Assembly (NCBI GenBank): GCA_001828295.1
Contig: MHYI01000071.1
Span: 1 to 6,895 of the forward strand
Direction of reading: 5' to 3'
Length of the DNA stretch: 6,895 bases
Source: Planctomycetes bacterium RBG_16_41_13
GTDB lineage: Bacteria; Planctomycetota; Brocadiia; Brocadiales; Brocadiaceae
Numbering within the stretch: the stretch's first letter is position 1; each line of letters opens with the position of its first letter. The translations under genes and the position numbers were made by a program. Under the pieces are notes generated by a model that saw only the letters and a list, made by a program, of their open reading frames with translations, was not told where the DNA came from and did no database searches. Below are positions 6,733-6,895 of this stretch, piece by piece.

Positions 6733-6895
6733 ATGAAGAAATGGATAACATCTGCGATGGAAACACTTGAAGCCTGTCTTGGGCCGGTGTCCCACGAGAT
6801 TAACGAACTTGACTGGAAACAAAGTCTTTCGCCCAAGAAAGAGCGTCTGATGCAACACCTTTCAGCCTTTGCCAACCATTCAAGCGGCGGTGTTC
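6733..6895 (+). CDS. AlbA_2 (Schlafen-like) domain protein, N-terminal part (3' end outside window)
   Basis: ATG 6733 opens a frame that stays open to the window edge (54 full codons). The product starts MKKWITSAMETLEACLGPVS. It continues with NELDWKQSLSPKKERLMQHL and SAFANHSSGGV, which matches the opening of AlbA_2 domains: E-x-D-x-K, then S-P-K, then a helix ending AFAN followed by a Gly-rich turn. The SD before 6733 is weak. An in-frame ATG at 6757 is an alternative start but has no better SD. A three-codon ATG-AAC-CAA-TGA at 6725-6736 overlaps the start, probably by chance. A GHKL ATPase or other domain may follow outside the window. The 138-base gap before it suggests a separate transcription unit or looser association with the PHP-ATPase gene. 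Confidence 0.75.
   Translation, partial: MKKWITSAMETLEACLGPVSHEINELDWKQSLSPKKERLMQHLSAFANHSSGGV

Overview
The window looks like a piece of a bacterial defence or accessory island. All genes lie on the + strand, with good Shine-Dalgarno (SD) sites and short or overlapping junctions. The taxon cannot be fixed from the sequence. Two short motifs resemble dispersed intergenic repeats that I associate with Deltaproteobacteria, Nitrospirota and uncultivated-lineage genomes, so a free-living Gram-negative-type bacterium is a weak guess. Base composition changes along the window. Hand-counted 60-base rows give about 35-38% GC in the first 2.2 kb, 57% inside the DUF2130 gene, and 40-52% in the PHP-ATPase gene, which suggests a mosaic.

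Layout. (1) 1-752: the 3' end of a large SNF2/DEAD-type helicase, with a repeat-like hairpin carried in frame inside it. (2) 766-894: a 42-codon small ORF with a good SD that overlaps the next gene. (3) 881-2257: an AlbA_2 (Schlafen-like) plus GHKL-ATPase plus winged-helix protein with a TTQK-repeat linker. (4) 2250-2339: a 29-codon ORF whose first ~15 residues match the remembered N-terminus of a site-specific adenine DNA methyltransferase. It ends almost at once, so it is probably the stump of a deleted modification gene. (5) 2359-3633: a DUF2130 protein with a long coiled coil and a PD-(D/E)XK-like nuclease pattern. (6) 3691-6594: a 967-residue PHP phosphoesterase fused to an SMC/Rad50-like ATPase (TrlF family, Ppl-like). 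(7) 6595-6732: a short AT-rich gap. (8) 6733-6895: the 5' end of a second AlbA_2-domain gene, cut by the window edge.

How they may fit together. The first three genes plus the methyltransferase stump look like a helicase/ATPase/modification operon that has lost its methyltransferase. The stump meets the DUF2130 gene through a stretch resembling a dispersed repeat, and composition shifts at the same place, so a deletion or recombination scar is likely there. Downstream, a candidate nuclease (DUF2130) sits directly before a PHP-SMC ATPase, separated by 57 bases. This is a plausible two-gene nucleic-acid-sensing and cleaving unit. The functional pairing is inference; the domain calls rest on motifs visible in the sequence.
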